Notes: a model not told the origin generated them from the sequence alone. Positions 21,933 to 33,202 are shown, counted from the first letter of the stretch. The stretch is DNA of 45,425 nucleotides from Xenorhabdus griffiniae (GCF_015163655.1 NZ_JADEUF010000020.1:1-45425), one strand, 5' to 3'. Program-made: numbers and translations.

Positions 21933-23781
21933 TCTTGAGCAGATCTTCTAATGCCTTAATGTTTTCATTATTGCTGTTATTTTCGAGCCAGTTTTTTGCC
22001 TTCTGCTGTAATTCATCACGCAACATGGGTTCTACGTTCAACGCATATTGCAGATTGTTCCAGTCACCATAAACCCGCAATGGGATTTTTAACTGCGCCA
22101 GACGACGTACAAACTCGTTCTGCTTACCCCATCCATTGGTTAATTGCACCCATAATGAAACATCGGTGTTCTGTTTCAGTAAATTGGCTTTTCCCTGCCC
22201 TTTAATATTGAATATGCCTGAATTCGCTACAAGCTCACTAATTTTAACCTCACCGTGCTCCAATTGGGCTTTCACTGACATATTTTTGGCTTCAGTGAAA
22301 TCATTTGTATTTGTCGGTTGGCCGACTTGATCTGTTGCCCGCGCAAAAGATTGTTGAATAAGCTGAGGAATATTCAATCCTTCCAGACGCGCATTTTTTA
22401 GATCGATATTCAAATCACCTTGCCAATAATGAGAAATCGCGTACTCATCGTAACCCTCTCCCAAAAGATCACCATCAACATTAAGCTGACCGCTGAATAT
22501 CGATGGCAATGCCAATGCAGTTAACAAAGGTTGTATCTCAATCCGTTGCAAAAGCAGCTTTGTGTGCAGTTTTGCCGGAATAACCGTGGCATCAATTGAT
22601 GTCGGCAGCGCAAAATGCCCACCAAACACGTTGCCACTTAATTTAGTGATTTTCGCCAGGCCACTGTTATTGATAGCTTGCAGACCAAAATGGTCAATAT
22701 CCATGCCCTGATAAATGAATTTATCTGCTGCCAATGAAATATCAGCATTAAACCCTTGTAAAAAGCTAAGGTCATAGTTAGACAATGGCGAAACCGACGT
22801 CGCAATCACCGGTTTTAAGGAATTATTTTCAATCCGATAATCATGTTTTGCCTGCGGCGTATTTTTCGGTAAGGCATCCCACCCCAACAAGTTATCCAAA
22901 TTGAATTTTGCTGAACTCAAGTTGATAGCGTATTGCGGTTTATCTTGCAAAACGGCAGTAATATTCCCTTTTAGCTCACTCCCATCATTCATTGTCAATG
23001 CTATTTTTTGCAGCGCAATTGATTCAGGTGCCGCCTGATATTTTACTATACTACTGCCCGTTCCCTGGATACCCGCAGATGGTAACCCAACGCCCTGTAA
23101 TTGGTATTCAAAGGAATGAATGTCGGCCGATAGCTGCTGCGGATAATCAGAAATATCTACTGACGAATTGAGCTCAAATGACAGCTCTTGCTGATTTTTA
23201 TTGATTTTACTGCGGAGGTTAAGGTTAACGTGATCTTGATCACTGCGTTCCAGCAATAAATTGAGATCACGAACATTTAATTGGTCATGTGCGTTGGTTT
23301 GCCAGATCAGTAAGCTATCCACTAATCTGATTCTGGCAATATCCAGTTTCCAAGCCTGGCTTCCCGTGACGCCTGGATAATGCATATCACTTTCCGGCGC
23401 AATTGGGGCTTCTGGCTGCTTTTGCGGCTGACTATCCGGCGTGAACCGCAAAACAGCGCCTTTCAACATCACCTCTTTGACTGAGAGTTGATGAGACAGC
23501 AGTGGCAACAACTCCACATCCAGACGCATATTTTCAGCCACAATGGTTGGTACCTTGGCATTCTCAGCAGTCAACGAGATCTCGCCGGTAAGAATGCTTA
23601 ACTTGGGCCAAACATGCCAACGCAAGTCATCCCGCAACACGAGCTGGTAGCCACTCTTCTTTTGTACTTGTTTAACTATGTAGCCACGAAAATCATTTGG
23701 ATTAACCAGCATAACCAATGCCGTCAGGCCAGCTACAATGACTACTAACAAAATAATGAGTGTCGTCAACAATCTTTTCAT
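21925..23781 (-). CDS. asmA: AsmA family outer-membrane assembly protein
   Basis: AsmA is anchored in the inner membrane and spans towards the periplasm. The AsmA/TamB-like group is implicated in lipid transport to, and assembly of, the outer membrane; asmA was first found through suppressors of OmpF assembly mutants. The 618-residue protein has one N-terminal membrane segment (about 5-26, LLTTLIILLVVIVAGLTALV). A long beta-rich periplasmic region follows, with VNPNDFRGYIVKQVQKKSGY at its start and the LRVYGDWNNLQYALNVEPML region near the end. Length matches E. coli (617). It is the last gene of udk-dcd-asmA, 65 bases after dcd. Confidence 0.93.
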   Translation of the reverse strand: MKRLLTTLIILLVVIVAGLTALVMLVNPNDFRGYIVKQVQKKSGYQLVLRDDLRWHVWPKLSILTGEISLTAENAKVPTIVAENMRLDVELLPLLSHQLSVKEVMLKGAVLRFTPDSQPQKQPEAPIAPESDMHYPGVTGSQAWKLDIARIRLVDSLLIWQTNAHDQLNVRDLNLLLERSDQDHVNLNLRSKINKNQQELSFELNSSVDISDYPQQLSADIHSFEYQLQGVGLPSAGIQGTGSSIVKYQAAPESIALQKIALTMNDGSELKGNITAVLQDKPQYAINLSSAKFNLDNLLGWDALPKNTPQAKHDYRIENNSLKPVIATSVSPLSNYDLSFLQGFNADISLAADKFIYQGMDIDHFGLQAINNSGLAKITKLSGNVFGGHFALPTSIDATVIPAKLHTKLLLQRIEIQPLLTALALPSIFSGQLNVDGDLLGEGYDEYAISHYWQGDLNIDLKNARLEGLNIPQLIQQSFARATDQVGQPTNTNDFTEAKNMSVKAQLEHGEVKISELVANSGIFNIKGQGKANLLKQNTDVSLWVQLTNGWGKQNEFVRRLAQLKIPLRVYGDWNNLQYALNVEPMLRDELQQKAKNWLENNSNNENIKALEDLLKKK

Positions 23782-23846
23782 GACTTCCCCAGTCTCATGT
23801 TCACAAGAAGACTATTTTTTCACCATAAGGCTTTTACCAGAAAAGA

Positions 23847-24428
23847 TTAATCCTCACTGATTCGGCTACCTACGGCTCCCTGCTGATTTTTATATTTCGC
23901 ATCCTGACGCCGATTATAAGGTCGCTCAGCAGAGCCAGAAAGCGGTTCAAAACTCAATGCCCCTATTACCATGCCAGGACGCAAGGCTAAAGGCAGTTTG
24001 CCTGAATTGTAGAACTCCAGGACAATTTGCCCCTGCCAACCTGGATCAATGCGATGCGCAGTAACATGGACCATCAAACCAAGGCGCGCCAGAGATGAAC
24101 GACCATCCAACCAACCGACTAAATTATCAGGCAGTGTGACAGATTCCAGTGTTACTGCCAAAGCCAATTCGCCAGGATGGAGGAAAAATGCTTCGCCATC
24201 CGACAAAGTAATTTCATCGCTCATGACACGGTCAAGTGCCGCATTGACTTCCGCCTTAGGACCACTCAAATCAATATAGGCGGCAGTATGACCACGAAAA
24301 ACACGAAACTGATTCCCAAGGCGCACATCAGCAGTTGCCCCATTAATACGTTCAACAGGGGGACGAGGGGTAATTACCAGCTTACCTTCATCTAGCCATT
24401 TAATAATGTCACGGTCACAGAGTCGCAT
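23847..24428 (-). CDS. dcd: dCTP deaminase
   Basis: Dcd deaminates dCTP to dUTP, the main route to dTTP in enteric bacteria. The protein has 193 residues, as in E. coli. The active-site arginine (Arg115 in GRSSLARLG) and catalytic glutamate (Glu138 in GQIVLEFYN) fall at the positions known for the E. coli enzyme. [20 protein letters not shown] and the AHRIDPGW segment are also conserved. It lies between udk (47 bases upstream) and asmA on the same strand, the order found in E. coli. Confidence 0.96.
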   Translation of the reverse strand: MRLCDRDIIKWLDEGKLVITPRPPVERINGATADVRLGNQFRVFRGHTAAYIDLSGPKAEVNAALDRVMSDEITLSDGEAFFLHPGELALAVTLESVTLPDNLVGWLDGRSSLARLGLMVHVTAHRIDPGWQGQIVLEFYNSGKLPLALRPGMVIGALSFEPLSGSAERPYNRRQDAKYKNQQGAVGSRISED

Positions 24429-24475
24429 TATTTCCTCTCAAATACGATGATACTTATGAATGCCTAAACAGCAGA

Positions 24476-25117
24476 TTATTCGCAAAATTGGCCAATCTTG
24501 GCTTTTAAGATATCAATGGCCACGCGGTTTTTCCCACCACGAGGCACAATAATATCGGCGTATTGTTTTGATGGTTCGATAAATTGCAGGAACATTGGAC
24601 GCACGGTTTCCTTATACTGCTCCATCACGCAATCCAATGAACGTCCACGTTCATTCACATCACGTTTGATACGGCGCATCAAACAAATATCCAGTGGCGT
24701 ATCGACAAAAATGGAGAAATCCAGTTCTTGGCGTAGACGCTTATCTGTTAATAGTAGAATACCTTCGAGGATAATAACTCTTTTCGGTTCAAAATGAATG
24801 GATTCAGGTTTGCGGGTGTGCTCAACGTAGTCATATTGCGGCAATTCAATGGATTTTCCAGCTTTCAATGCCTGAAGATGTTCAAATAGTAGATTGTGAT
24901 CCATTGAATTTGGGTGATCATAATTAACTTTATAACGTTCTTCTATCGGGGTGTCAGTTTGGTCTTTATAATAGCAATCTTCTGGGATAACACCGATATT
25001 GTGATCACCAACCTGAGCCCGTAATTCTCGATAAAGTGTGCTGGCAATAAGGCTTTTGCCTGAGGCGGAGGCACCTGAAATACCTACGATTGTACACTTA
25101 TGTGCTTCATCAGCCAT
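24476..25117 (-). CDS. udk: Uridine/cytidine kinase
   Basis: Udk phosphorylates uridine and cytidine to the monophosphates in pyrimidine salvage. The 213-residue protein has the P-loop GASASGKS at residues 15-22. [20 protein letters not shown], the lid-region [12 protein letters not shown] and [17 protein letters not shown] also match the family. It is the first gene of the udk-dcd-asmA unit and acts in the same nucleotide network as dcd and the cytidine deaminase gene further along. Confidence 0.96.
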   Translation of the reverse strand: MADEAHKCTIVGISGASASGKSLIASTLYRELRAQVGDHNIGVIPEDCYYKDQTDTPIEERYKVNYDHPNSMDHNLLFEHLQALKAGKSIELPQYDYVEHTRKPESIHFEPKRVIILEGILLLTDKRLRQELDFSIFVDTPLDICLMRRIKRDVNERGRSLDCVMEQYKETVRPMFLQFIEPSKQYADIIVPRGGKNRVAIDILKAKIGQFCE

Positions 25118-25413
25118 ACTAAAAATAACCTGGTTAAAAAAGAAAAAAATAAAATAGAAATATGGTATTCACTAATACCATGTTTGGCGGATTATAGGGA
25201 GTTAATGACTTCTATTCCAGAGTAAACAAGATAAGTCTCGTTTTTTTCGATACGTTTCGCATAAAAATCCCGCGATTTTAGGTCTCTGATAGAAAATATT
25301 CTGCAAGTAAAAAGCGTAGAAAACACCGAGTACTGATCAATGACTCTGTATCAATTGAGCCATTGACCAACCTTTTCTACACAACCGCGATTACATACGG
25401 TTAAACTCATTAA
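25118..25413. other. udk/mrp intergenic region with small perfect hairpin
   Basis: This 296-base spacer contains ATGGTATT (25162-25169) and AATACCAT (25174-25181), a perfect 8-bp stem with a 4-base loop. A T-rich tract follows on the minus strand, so it could end mrp transcription upstream of udk. The rest is AT-rich and holds no recognisable gene or copy of the interspersed repeat. Confidence 0.4.
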
Positions 25414-26526
25414 TTAAACTGCACGAAAAGAAATTTCAGTTGGGATTTTTTCGCCCTGCCAATACATCTTCGCAGAAATATTCGCAGCGATGTCACGATA
25501 AATATCCGCAAATTCACTGTCAGGCTGGCTGCTTACTGTTGGTTCACCACGATCGAGATCTTCACGCAGTGAAATATGCAGCGGGATCTGTCCCAGTAAT
25601 TGGCAATCATATTTTTCTGCCAGCTTTGCCGCCCCACCCGTACCGAAAATTGGCTCATGATGACCGCAATTACTGCAAATATGGCTGCTCATGTTCTCAA
25701 TAATACCCAACACTGGCACATTGACTTTCTGGAACATGACAATGCCTTTCATCGCATCGATCAGGGCAATATCTTGTGGTGTCGTGATAACCAACGCACC
25801 TGTCACCGGAATATTCTGGGACAACGTTAGCTGGATATCACCTGTGCCTGGTGGCATATCAATCACCAGATAATCCAGATCCGGCCACAGCGTATCTTGC
25901 AGCATCTGCATCAGAGCCTTACTTGCCATCGGGCCACGCCATACCATCGCGTTATCATCGGTAACAAGATAACCGATGGAGTTGGTTGCCATGCCGTGAA
26001 CCATGATTGGTGCCATATGCTGCCCATCAGGGGAAGTCGGACGCTCTTTGGCTGTACCAAGCATATTGGGGATGGATGGCCCATAAATATCCGCATCCAA
26101 AATTCCCACTTTTGCGCCTTCCTGTGCCAACGCCAGCGCCAGATTCACCGCTGTGCTGGATTTCCCTACGCCGCCTTTTCCTGAACTCACAGCCACGATA
26201 TTACGCACACCATTAACACCAGGCAGATTATTGGAACGGCGTAATGTGCTGATATTGTGGCTTAATCGCCATTCAACGGATTTTGCGCCCGTCGCGGATT
26301 GCAAGGGCTGAGTGGTTTCTTGCTTTAATATTTCGAAGGCGCGTTTCCAGACAAACGGCATAGTTAGTTCGATATGTAGTATTCCATCCAGCATAGTGCA
26401 ATGGTGCAATGCTTTCAGGGCAATCAAATCTCGTTCTAAAGTTGGATGTTTGAATGTTGCTAATATCTTTGCAACCTGTTCTTTCAGCAGGTCAGGATTG
26501 GTCTGCTCCGGGGATTGTGAGTTCAT
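25414..26526 (-). CDS. mrp: Iron-sulfur cluster carrier protein Mrp (ApbC)
   Basis: A 370-residue P-loop ATPase of the Mrp/Nbp35 group that carries and delivers Fe-S clusters. The deviant Walker A motif GKGGVGKS lies at residues 116-123, and the cluster-binding CxxC pair is at Cys285 and Cys288 in ICSNCGH. An N-terminal MIP18-like domain (about 15-90) precedes the ATPase domain. DADIYGPSIPNMLG and DMPPGTGDIQLTLSQ are also diagnostic. It is divergent from metG, as in E. coli, with one repeat copy in the shared promoter region. Confidence 0.95.
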   Translation of the reverse strand: MNSQSPEQTNPDLLKEQVAKILATFKHPTLERDLIALKALHHCTMLDGILHIELTMPFVWKRAFEILKQETTQPLQSATGAKSVEWRLSHNISTLRRSNNLPGVNGVRNIVAVSSGKGGVGKSSTAVNLALALAQEGAKVGILDADIYGPSIPNMLGTAKERPTSPDGQHMAPIMVHGMATNSIGYLVTDDNAMVWRGPMASKALMQMLQDTLWPDLDYLVIDMPPGTGDIQLTLSQNIPVTGALVITTPQDIALIDAMKGIVMFQKVNVPVLGIIENMSSHICSNCGHHEPIFGTGGAAKLAEKYDCQLLGQIPLHISLREDLDRGEPTVSSQPDSEFADIYRDIAANISAKMYWQGEKIPTEISFRAV

Positions 26527-26557
26527 CCCAGCTCCTTTTATTTATCTTTCTCAAACC

Positions 26558-26661
26558 TATACGCATTAAACTTCAAGTTGCAATTGACAACACGATTGAA
26601 ACCTGATTTCTCCCCGCGAAGCGGGGAGAAATTACATGCATCTTGAAGTTGGATTGGTATA
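26558..26661 (-). repeat. Palindromic interspersed repeat, copy 3
   Basis: A 104-bp full-length copy with the perfect central hairpin TTTCTCCCCGC-GAA-GCGGGGAGAAA. It sits between the divergent mrp and metG genes, so it may affect their promoters or the mRNA leader of one of them. Confidence 0.9.
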
Positions 26662-26810
26662 AAACTGTTCAGCCATCATAACAGAAGCTAACCACTTCGG
26701 ATAAAAGCAACAAGTAAAAGTGACGAAGATCTCGCGTTACCCTAGCGGCAATGCTCCTTATCAGGTAACATCAAAAACCCTTTTCACTTTATGGAAGTCA
26801 GATCCTAACT

Positions 26811-28838
26811 ATGTCTCAAGTCGCGAACAAATTATTGGTGACCTGTGCGTTACCTTATGCTAACGGTCCAATTCATCTCGGTCATATTCTGGAACACATT
26901 CAGGCTGATATTTGGGTTCGTTATCATCGAATGCGCGGCAAAGAGGTTCACTTTGTCTGTGCCGACGATGCCCACGGTACACCAATTATGCTGAAAGCCC
27001 AGCAAAGTGGTATCTCTCCAGAAGAGATGATTGCCAAGGTGAGCCTAGAGCATCAGCAGGATTTTGCCGGTTTTGCCATCAGCTATGATAATTACCATTC
27101 CACGCACAGCGAAGAGAACAGAGTTCTTGCCTCCAAAATTTATCTGGAACTGAAAAAGAACGGTTACATTAAAAACCGGACGATTTCCCAATTATTTGAT
27201 CCAGAAAAAAGCATGTTTCTGCCAGACCGTTTCGTCAAGGGTTCCTGCCCAAAATGTAAGGCAGAAGATCAATACGGCGATAACTGTGAAGTCTGTGGCA
27301 CCACCTATTCCCCAACGGAATTGCTTAACCCTCGTTCTGTTATCTCTGGGGCAACGCCTGAAATGCGTGATACGGAGCATTTCTTCTTCGATCTGCCTGC
27401 TTTCAGCGATATGCTGCAAAAATGGACGCGTTCCGGCACCTTGCAAGAACAAGTGGCTAATAAAATGCAGGAATGGTTCGAAGCTGGGCTGCAGCAATGG
27501 GATATTACCCGCGATGCACCTTATTTTGGTTTTGAGATCCCTGATCAGCCAGGTAAATATTTCTATGTCTGGCTGGATGCCCCGATTGGCTATATGGGCG
27601 CGTTCCAAAATCTGTGTGATAAACGTGATGACCTGAATTTCGATGAGTTCTGGACGAAAGATTCCAAAGCTGATCTCTACCATTTTATTGGCAAAGATAT
27701 CGTTTATTTCCACAGTCTGTTCTGGCCTGCCATGTTGGAAGGCTGTAACTACCGTAAACCAACTAACCTGTTTGTCCACGGGTATATCACGGTTAACGGC
27801 ACTAAGATGTCCAAGTCCCGTGGCACCTTTATCAAAGCCAGCACTTATCTGAAACACCTTGATGCAGACTGCCTGCGTTATTACTACGCAGCAAAACTCT
27901 CTTCCCGCATTGACGATATTGATCTGAATCTGGAAGATTTTGTTCAGCGAGTCAACAGCGATATCGTTAACAAAGTGGTTAACCTTGCTTCACGCAATGC
28001 AGGCTTTATCAACAAGCGCTTTGGCGGCAAACTGGCAGGGCAACTCGCTGATCCTGCGCTATACCAGAAATTTGTCGATGCTGCACAAAGTATTGCAGAA
28101 GACTTTACCAACCGTGAATTCGGCAAAGCAATCCGTGAAATGATGGCACTGGCTGATCTGGCTAACCGCTATGTTGATGAACAAGCACCGTGGGTTGTGG
28201 CGAAACAAGAAGGCCGTGATGCTGATCTGCAAGCAATCTGTTCAATGGGGATTAACCTGTTCCGCGTGCTGATGACTTACCTGAAACCTGTACTTCCGGG
28301 TTTAGCTGCACGGGCAGAAGCTTTCCTGAATACCGAATTGACCTGGGACGGCATCCAGCAACCTCTGTTGAACCATGACGTTTCACCATTCAAGGCACTG
28401 TTCAACCGCATCGAAATGGCGAAAATTGAAGCGATAGTCGCTGATTCCAAAGAGAGTATCGAACCACAAAAAACCGTAACAGGTCCACTGGCTGATGATC
28501 CCATTCAGGACACCATTGCATTTGACGACTTTGCCAAGGTTGACCTGCGGATCGCACTGATCAAACAGGCTGATTTTGTCGAGGGTTCAGATAAGTTACT
28601 GAAACTCACGCTTGATCTCGGTGGTGAAACTCGCCAGGTCTTCTCTGGTATTCGTTCAGCCTACCCTGATCCCAAAACACTGGAAAATCGCCTGACAGTG
28701 ATGGTTGCTAACCTTGCACCACGCAAGATGCGCTTCGGTATTTCAGAAGGTATGGTGATGGCGGCAGGTCCAGGTGGCAAAGATATTTTCCTGTTAAGCC
28801 CCGATAGTGGCGCCCAACCAGGTATGCAGGTTAAATAA
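26811..28838 (+). CDS. metG: Methionyl-tRNA synthetase
   Basis: MetG charges tRNA-Met and initiator tRNA. The 675-residue class I synthetase has the HIGH-type motif HLGH at residues 22-25 and KMSKS at 332-336. A zinc knuckle uses Cys146, Cys149, Cys159 and Cys162 (CPKC, CEVC). The anticodon-binding helical domain follows. A C-terminal tRNA-binding/dimerisation domain starts at about residue 570 ([15 protein letters not shown]). Both length and domain order match E. coli MetG. A strong terminator follows 47 bases after the stop. Confidence 0.97.
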   Translation: MSQVANKLLVTCALPYANGPIHLGHILEHIQADIWVRYHRMRGKEVHFVCADDAHGTPIMLKAQQSGISPEEMIAKVSLEHQQDFAGFAISYDNYHSTHSEENRVLASKIYLELKKNGYIKNRTISQLFDPEKSMFLPDRFVKGSCPKCKAEDQYGDNCEVCGTTYSPTELLNPRSVISGATPEMRDTEHFFFDLPAFSDMLQKWTRSGTLQEQVANKMQEWFEAGLQQWDITRDAPYFGFEIPDQPGKYFYVWLDAPIGYMGAFQNLCDKRDDLNFDEFWTKDSKADLYHFIGKDIVYFHSLFWPAMLEGCNYRKPTNLFVHGYITVNGTKMSKSRGTFIKASTYLKHLDADCLRYYYAAKLSSRIDDIDLNLEDFVQRVNSDIVNKVVNLASRNAGFINKRFGGKLAGQLADPALYQKFVDAAQSIAEDFTNREFGKAIREMMALADLANRYVDEQAPWVVAKQEGRDADLQAICSMGINLFRVLMTYLKPVLPGLAARAEAFLNTELTWDGIQQPLLNHDVSPFKALFNRIEMAKIEAIVADSKESIEPQKTVTGPLADDPIQDTIAFDDFAKVDLRIALIKQADFVEGSDKLLKLTLDLGGETRQVFSGIRSAYPDPKTLENRLTVMVANLAPRKMRFGISEGMVMAAGPGGKDIFLLSPDSGAQPGMQVK

Positions 28839-28885
28839 TAACTGCATATTTTTGATAAACATCATTAATTATCAAATAGATAACA

Positions 28886-28914
28886 AGGCGGGCTCCAAAA
28901 AAGGCCCGCTTTTT
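28886..28914 (+). terminator. Terminator of metG
   Basis: GCGGGC (28888-28893) pairs with GCCCGC (28904-28909), and a run of five T follows at once. The loop contains an A-run, giving a typical Rho-independent layout. Confidence 0.85.
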
Positions 28915-28986
28915 AATGTGATGTATGGCACATTTATAATGTTAGTCGTATGATGAAACCCTCGTTATATTGAGGAATTATTGATT

Positions 28987-29472
28987 ATGTCTTTCCAAAA
29001 TGTGCTGATAATAGGTTGGCAATACCTGCGCGCATTTGCGTTGCTTTATTTGTGCCTGATCGCGGGGAATATCATTTCGGCACAACTTCCCTTCTCTCTC
29101 CCCGGTAGTATTATTGGCCTGCTTCTCTTGTTTGGCTTACTCGCATCTCAAATTATTCCCTCACACTGGGTAAAACCAGGCTGTAGCCTGTTGATGAAAA
29201 ATATGACACTGCTCTTTTTACCCATTGGCGTAGGGATCATGGATTATTACCCACAGCTTAGCCAACAAATGCTCCCTATTCTGCTCTCTTGCATCGTTAG
29301 CACCGTGATTGTGATGGTCGTTGTTGCCTACAGTTCACACTATATTCATCGTGAACGTATCATTATTGGTGCCCATAACCCGACGAATACTAAGCAGCAA
29401 GAACTCACCTCAACCCCCACAAATCCATCACAACAGTTATCACAAGAACCGGAAGAGAAAGAAAAATGTTAA
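28987..29472 (+). CDS. yohJ: CidA/LrgA-family membrane protein YohJ
   Basis: This small inner-membrane protein has about four membrane segments and is related to the CidA/LrgA holin-like proteins. WQYLRAFALLYLCLIAGN, LPGSIIGLLLLFGLLA and LLFLPIGVGIMDYY match E. coli YohJ. At 161 residues it is about 29 longer than the E. coli protein. The excess is a hydrophilic C-terminal tail rich in T, S, Q, P and E (from about residue 130). I use the ATG at 28987, ten bases after GAGGA, rather than the TTG at 28981. It overlaps yohK by 7 bases. The pair has been proposed to affect murein hydrolase export or pyruvate uptake; the role here is not established. Confidence 0.88.
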   Translation: MSFQNVLIIGWQYLRAFALLYLCLIAGNIISAQLPFSLPGSIIGLLLLFGLLASQIIPSHWVKPGCSLLMKNMTLLFLPIGVGIMDYYPQLSQQMLPILLSCIVSTVIVMVVVAYSSHYIHRERIIIGAHNPTNTKQQELTSTPTNPSQQLSQEPEEKEKC

Positions 29473-30161
29473 GCCATATTTGGTGGTCACTACCACTAAC
29501 CCTGCTTGTATTTTACTGCGCTAGAAAGGTATCAGTGCGACTCAAACTGCCTATATTTAATCCGTTATTGATATCAATGGCTGTTATCATCCCCTTGCTG
29601 TTGCTGACACATACATCATATGGACACTATTTTGCCGGCAGCCGGATACTGAACGATTTGCTGCAACCTGCCGTTGTTGCCCTGGCTTTTCCGCTGTATG
29701 AACAGCTACACCAAATCCGGGCCCAATGGAAATCTATTATTAGCATCTGTTTTGTGGGCAGCATTGTCGCAATGGTGACAGGGACTGCTATCGCATTATG
29801 GGCGGGTGCTACGCCTGAAATTGCCGCTTCTGTTCTCCCCAAATCCGTGACAACGCCAATTGCTATGGCTGTAGCCAGCTCCATTGGCGGTATTCCTGCT
29901 ATTAGCGCAGCTTGTGTCATTATGGTAGGGATTTTGGGGGCTATCTTTGGTCACAATCTATTTAACGCCCTGAAAATAAAAACCCAGGCGGCACGAGGGT
30001 TGGCAATGGGTACAGCATCCCATGCGGTGGGAACGGCTCGCTGTGCGGAGCTGGATCATGTCGAAGGGGCATACAGTTCACTGGCCTTAATGACCTGCGG
30101 CATTATTACCTCACTGATTGCACCTTTTCTATTTCCAGTATTACTGCATCTGTTTGGCTGA
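29466..30161 (+). CDS. yohK: LrgB/CidB-family membrane protein YohK
   Basis: This is the partner of YohJ, an inner-membrane protein of 231 residues with six or more hydrophobic segments. FNPLLISMAVIIPLLL, LPKSVTTPIAMAVASSIGG (about residues 123-141) and the C-terminal AMGTASHAVGTARCAELD block are LrgB signatures. Its ATG lies inside the end of yohJ, so translation is probably coupled. The order yohJ-yohK-cdd is that of E. coli. Confidence 0.92.
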   Translation: MLSHIWWSLPLTLLVFYCARKVSVRLKLPIFNPLLISMAVIIPLLLLTHTSYGHYFAGSRILNDLLQPAVVALAFPLYEQLHQIRAQWKSIISICFVGSIVAMVTGTAIALWAGATPEIAASVLPKSVTTPIAMAVASSIGGIPAISAACVIMVGILGAIFGHNLFNALKIKTQAARGLAMGTASHAVGTARCAELDHVEGAYSSLALMTCGIITSLIAPFLFPVLLHLFG

Positions 30162-30354
30162 TCATTTTATGGTTTCACTGGTTACAAAAACGTAGATAAA
30201 AAGTAAACAAATATCATAAAATAGTGAAAATTTGACATAGGTTAATAAAATTAAACCTTTATTTCACGAATTTCATTAGTTATATGCTATTTATTACATT
30301 GCAAACCTGAACAGACGTCCTAGAATGACCTTCAATTAATTTGGAGATCATTCT

Positions 30355-31239
30355 ATGCAAGTTCGTTTTCACGCTATTTGGTCAGAAATCACACCTGAAC
30401 TACAAAAAGCGCTATTACCTTATATTGGCAACGACGATTTTCCAGCCATGCTGACAGCAGAGCAAGCGGAGTCAATTAAACAGCTTTGCGGATTGGATGA
30501 TCAGGCACTGGCGTTGGCCTTATTGCCACTTGCTGCGGCTTATTCGCTTGCTCCTGTTTCCCATTTTTATGTTGGCGCAATTGCACGGGGAGAAAGTGGC
30601 AATCTCTATTTCGGTGCTAATATGGAATTCGTAGGCGTTCCATTACAACAAACTATCCACGCTGAGCAATCGGCCATTACACACGCCTGGCTGCGTGGTG
30701 AAAAGAAGTTGGTTACCATCACTGTTAACTATTCACCTTGTGGCCATTGCCGACAATTTATGAATGAACTAAATAGTGGAACACAATTGGAAGTTTGCCT
30801 CCCCAACCATTCCTCATTAACTCTGGCCGATTACCTGCCAGAAGCCTTTGGCCCACATGATTTAGCTGACACACCATTGTTACTGGATGAGGTTAATCAC
30901 GGCCATCAATTAGCTACCAGCGACGAATTGGTGCAAGCAGCATTGGATGCAGCGAACCGCAGCCATGCGCCTTATAGCCAATCCCATGCAGGAATTGCCT
31001 TACAAGATGAACAAGGGAAAATTTATACCGGCCGTTATGCAGAAAATGCTGCATTCAACCCAAGCTTACCACCATTACAGGCAGCACTGATTTTCATGAA
31101 TATGGCAGGTGGTAATTTTAAATCCATTAAGCGAGCAGTCCTGGTGGAAGGTGAAAATAGCCATTTATCACAATGGAATGCGACAGAATGCACATTAGCG
31201 GCTCTCGGTTGTACAAAAGCAGAACGGTATACATTTTGA
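30355..31239 (+). CDS. cdd: Cytidine deaminase
   Basis: Cdd deaminates cytidine and deoxycytidine to the uridine forms in salvage. The 294-residue protein is the long, dimeric enteric type with an inactive duplicated C-terminal half. Active-site residues fit E. coli numbering: His102 and Glu104 in HAEQSAI, and Cys129 and Cys132 in PCGHCRQF, bind zinc and activate water. GGAG precedes the ATG. In E. coli the gene is under CRP/CytR control; I see only a weak CRP-like candidate near 30224 and do not call it. Confidence 0.96.
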   Translation: MQVRFHAIWSEITPELQKALLPYIGNDDFPAMLTAEQAESIKQLCGLDDQALALALLPLAAAYSLAPVSHFYVGAIARGESGNLYFGANMEFVGVPLQQTIHAEQSAITHAWLRGEKKLVTITVNYSPCGHCRQFMNELNSGTQLEVCLPNHSSLTLADYLPEAFGPHDLADTPLLLDEVNHGHQLATSDELVQAALDAANRSHAPYSQSHAGIALQDEQGKIYTGRYAENAAFNPSLPPLQAALIFMNMAGGNFKSIKRAVLVEGENSHLSQWNATECTLAALGCTKAERYTF

Positions 31240-31359
31240 AATGCACTTCATCCAATAACATTTTATTAGCGAATTCTGTATGTTATCTCTCACTTTTGCT
31301 CATAATAATCATATCTAAGTAACATTTACTGTACTTATTGTTTTTATCTTCTTAGGATC

Positions 31360-31464
31360 TATACCAATCTAACTTCAAGATGCGTGTGATTTCTCCCCGC
31401 TTCGCGGGGAGAAATCAGGTTTCATAGCGTGTTGTAAATTGCAACTTGAAGTTTAATGCGTATA
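31360..31464 (+). repeat. Palindromic interspersed repeat, copy 4
   Basis: A well-preserved 105-bp copy that can serve as the reference: left end TATACCAATCTAACTTCAAG, perfect central hairpin CTCCCCGC-TTC-GCGGGGAG, right end CTTGAAGTTTAATGCGTATA. It lies between cdd and maeA, 40 bases before the maeA start. Confidence 0.93.
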
Positions 31465-31504
31465 TAGCCGATTTTGTTATTGATAAGTTCAAAGAGTAAG
31501 CATC

Positions 31505-33202
31505 ATGGAACTGGAACACGAAAGTAAACGTCCTCTCTATATTCCCTACGCTGGTCCTATCTTGTTGGAATTTCCTCTGCTGAATAAAGGCAGTGCCTTT
31601 ACCGAAGAAGAGCGCAGTAATTTCAACTTACATGGCTTATTGCCGCAGGCCGTTGAAACAATAGAAGAGCAGGCCGAACGCGCCTACCGTCAATATTGCG
31701 ATTTCAAAAACGATATCGATAGACACATTTATTTAAGGAATATTCAGGACACCAACGAAACGCTGTTCTACCGCCTCCTTGATGCTCACTTAAGCGAAAT
31801 GATGCCTATTATCTACACGCCAACCGTTGGTGCAGCGTGTGAACACTTTTCTGATATTTATCGCCGTGCCCGTGGGTTGTTTATCTCCTATCCAAACCGG
31901 GCTTACATTGATGACATGCTGCAAAATGCCACCAAGCAAAATGTAAAAGTTATCGTGGTTACCGATGGTGAGCGCATTCTTGGTCTGGGTGATCAGGGGA
32001 TCGGAGGCATGGGGATCCCGATTGGCAAACTGTCACTGTACACTTCCTGTGGCGGGATCAGCCCTGCTTATACCCTGCCCGTGGTTTTGGATGTAGGAAC
32101 CAATAACCCACAACTCCTTAATGATCCACTGTATATGGGATGGCGACATCCACGCATTACCGGCAAAGAGTACGATGAATTTGTCGATGAATTTATTCAG
32201 GCTGTGAAACGTCGCTGGCCTAACGTACTGCTGCAATTTGAAGATTTTGCCCAGAACAACGCCATGCCACTGCTGCACCGCTATCGCGATGAGCTTTGCT
32301 GCTTCAATGATGACATCCAAGGTACCGCAGCGGTTGCTTTAGGTAGTCTGATTGCCGCCAGCCGTGCCGCAGGCCGCCAATTGAAAGATCAAACTGTGGC
32401 ATTCCTCGGTGCCGGCTCTGCTGGCTGTGGTATTGCAGAGCAGATCATTGCCCAAATGAAATCTGAAGGATTGAGTGATGAACAAGCTCGTGCCCGCGTG
32501 TTTATGGTTGATCGCTTTGGTCTCCTGACTGACAAGCTGCCAAACTTGCTGGACTTCCAAAGTGCTTTGGTACAAAAAAGCGTCACATTGCAATCGTGGG
32601 ATATCACCAGCGATTCTCTTTCATTGATGGACGTGGTTCGCAATGCCAAGCCTACCGTTCTGATTGGTGTTTCTGGTCAATCAGGTCTGTTCAACGAAGG
32701 GATCATCCGTGAAATGCACAAACATTGTGAACGTCCCATCGTGATGCCTCTGTCCAACCCAACTTCACGTGTAGAAGCTCGTCCAGAAGACATCATCAAT
32801 TGGACGGAAGGCAAAGCATTGGTCGCTACAGGAAGTCCGTTTGCACCCGTAAAATATAACGGTCAGGAATATCCAATCGCACAATGCAACAACTCCTATA
32901 TCTTCCCAGGCATCGGCTTAGGTGTTATCGCTGCCGGCGCCAAACGTGTTACCGATGATATGCTGATGGCTGCCAGCCGCGCATTAGCGGATTGTTCACC
33001 GCTGGCGCAAACAGGCTCTGGCCCATTGTTGCCACCGATTGATGACATCCAGGATGTTTCCCGCAAAATAGCCAAAGAAGTGGCGAAAAAGGCCCAAATT
33101 CAAGGCGTAGCGATTGTTACATCGGAAGATGCGTTGGATGAAGCGATTGAACGCAATTTCTGGAAACCAGAATATCGCGTCTATAAACGCACTTCATTCT
33201 GA
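31505..33202 (+). CDS. maeA: NAD-dependent malic enzyme MaeA
   Basis: MaeA oxidatively decarboxylates malate to pyruvate, linking the TCA cycle to pyruvate. The 565-residue length is that of E. coli MaeA (SfcA). Features in order: [17 protein letters not shown] (about 99-115, catalytic Tyr), [21 protein letters not shown], the metal-ligand segment [13 protein letters not shown] with NDDIQGTA, and the NAD-binding loop [22 protein letters not shown] and [14 protein letters not shown] complete the family pattern. The repeat copy 4 lies in its upstream region. E. coli carries it far from cdd, so this junction is a rearrangement between the two species. Confidence 0.95.
   Translation: MELEHESKRPLYIPYAGPILLEFPLLNKGSAFTEEERSNFNLHGLLPQAVETIEEQAERAYRQYCDFKNDIDRHIYLRNIQDTNETLFYRLLDAHLSEMMPIIYTPTVGAACEHFSDIYRRARGLFISYPNRAYIDDMLQNATKQNVKVIVVTDGERILGLGDQGIGGMGIPIGKLSLYTSCGGISPAYTLPVVLDVGTNNPQLLNDPLYMGWRHPRITGKEYDEFVDEFIQAVKRRWPNVLLQFEDFAQNNAMPLLHRYRDELCCFNDDIQGTAAVALGSLIAASRAAGRQLKDQTVAFLGAGSAGCGIAEQIIAQMKSEGLSDEQARARVFMVDRFGLLTDKLPNLLDFQSALVQKSVTLQSWDITSDSLSLMDVVRNAKPTVLIGVSGQSGLFNEGIIREMHKHCERPIVMPLSNPTSRVEARPEDIINWTEGKALVATGSPFAPVKYNGQEYPIAQCNNSYIFPGIGLGVIAAGAKRVTDDMLMAASRALADCSPLAQTGSGPLLPPIDDIQDVSRKIAKEVAKKAQIQGVAIVTSEDALDEAIERNFWKPEYRVYKRTSF

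Noticed and set aside
27196-27636. Long open frame inside metG in another frame
   Set aside because: It is a shadow of metG with no family similarity and no ribosome binding site. The same applies to the antisense frame at 27192-27857.
30224-30239. CRP/CytR site upstream of cdd
   Set aside because: AGTGA-N6-GACAT matches only loosely. Regulation is expected from E. coli, but this sequence does not prove it.
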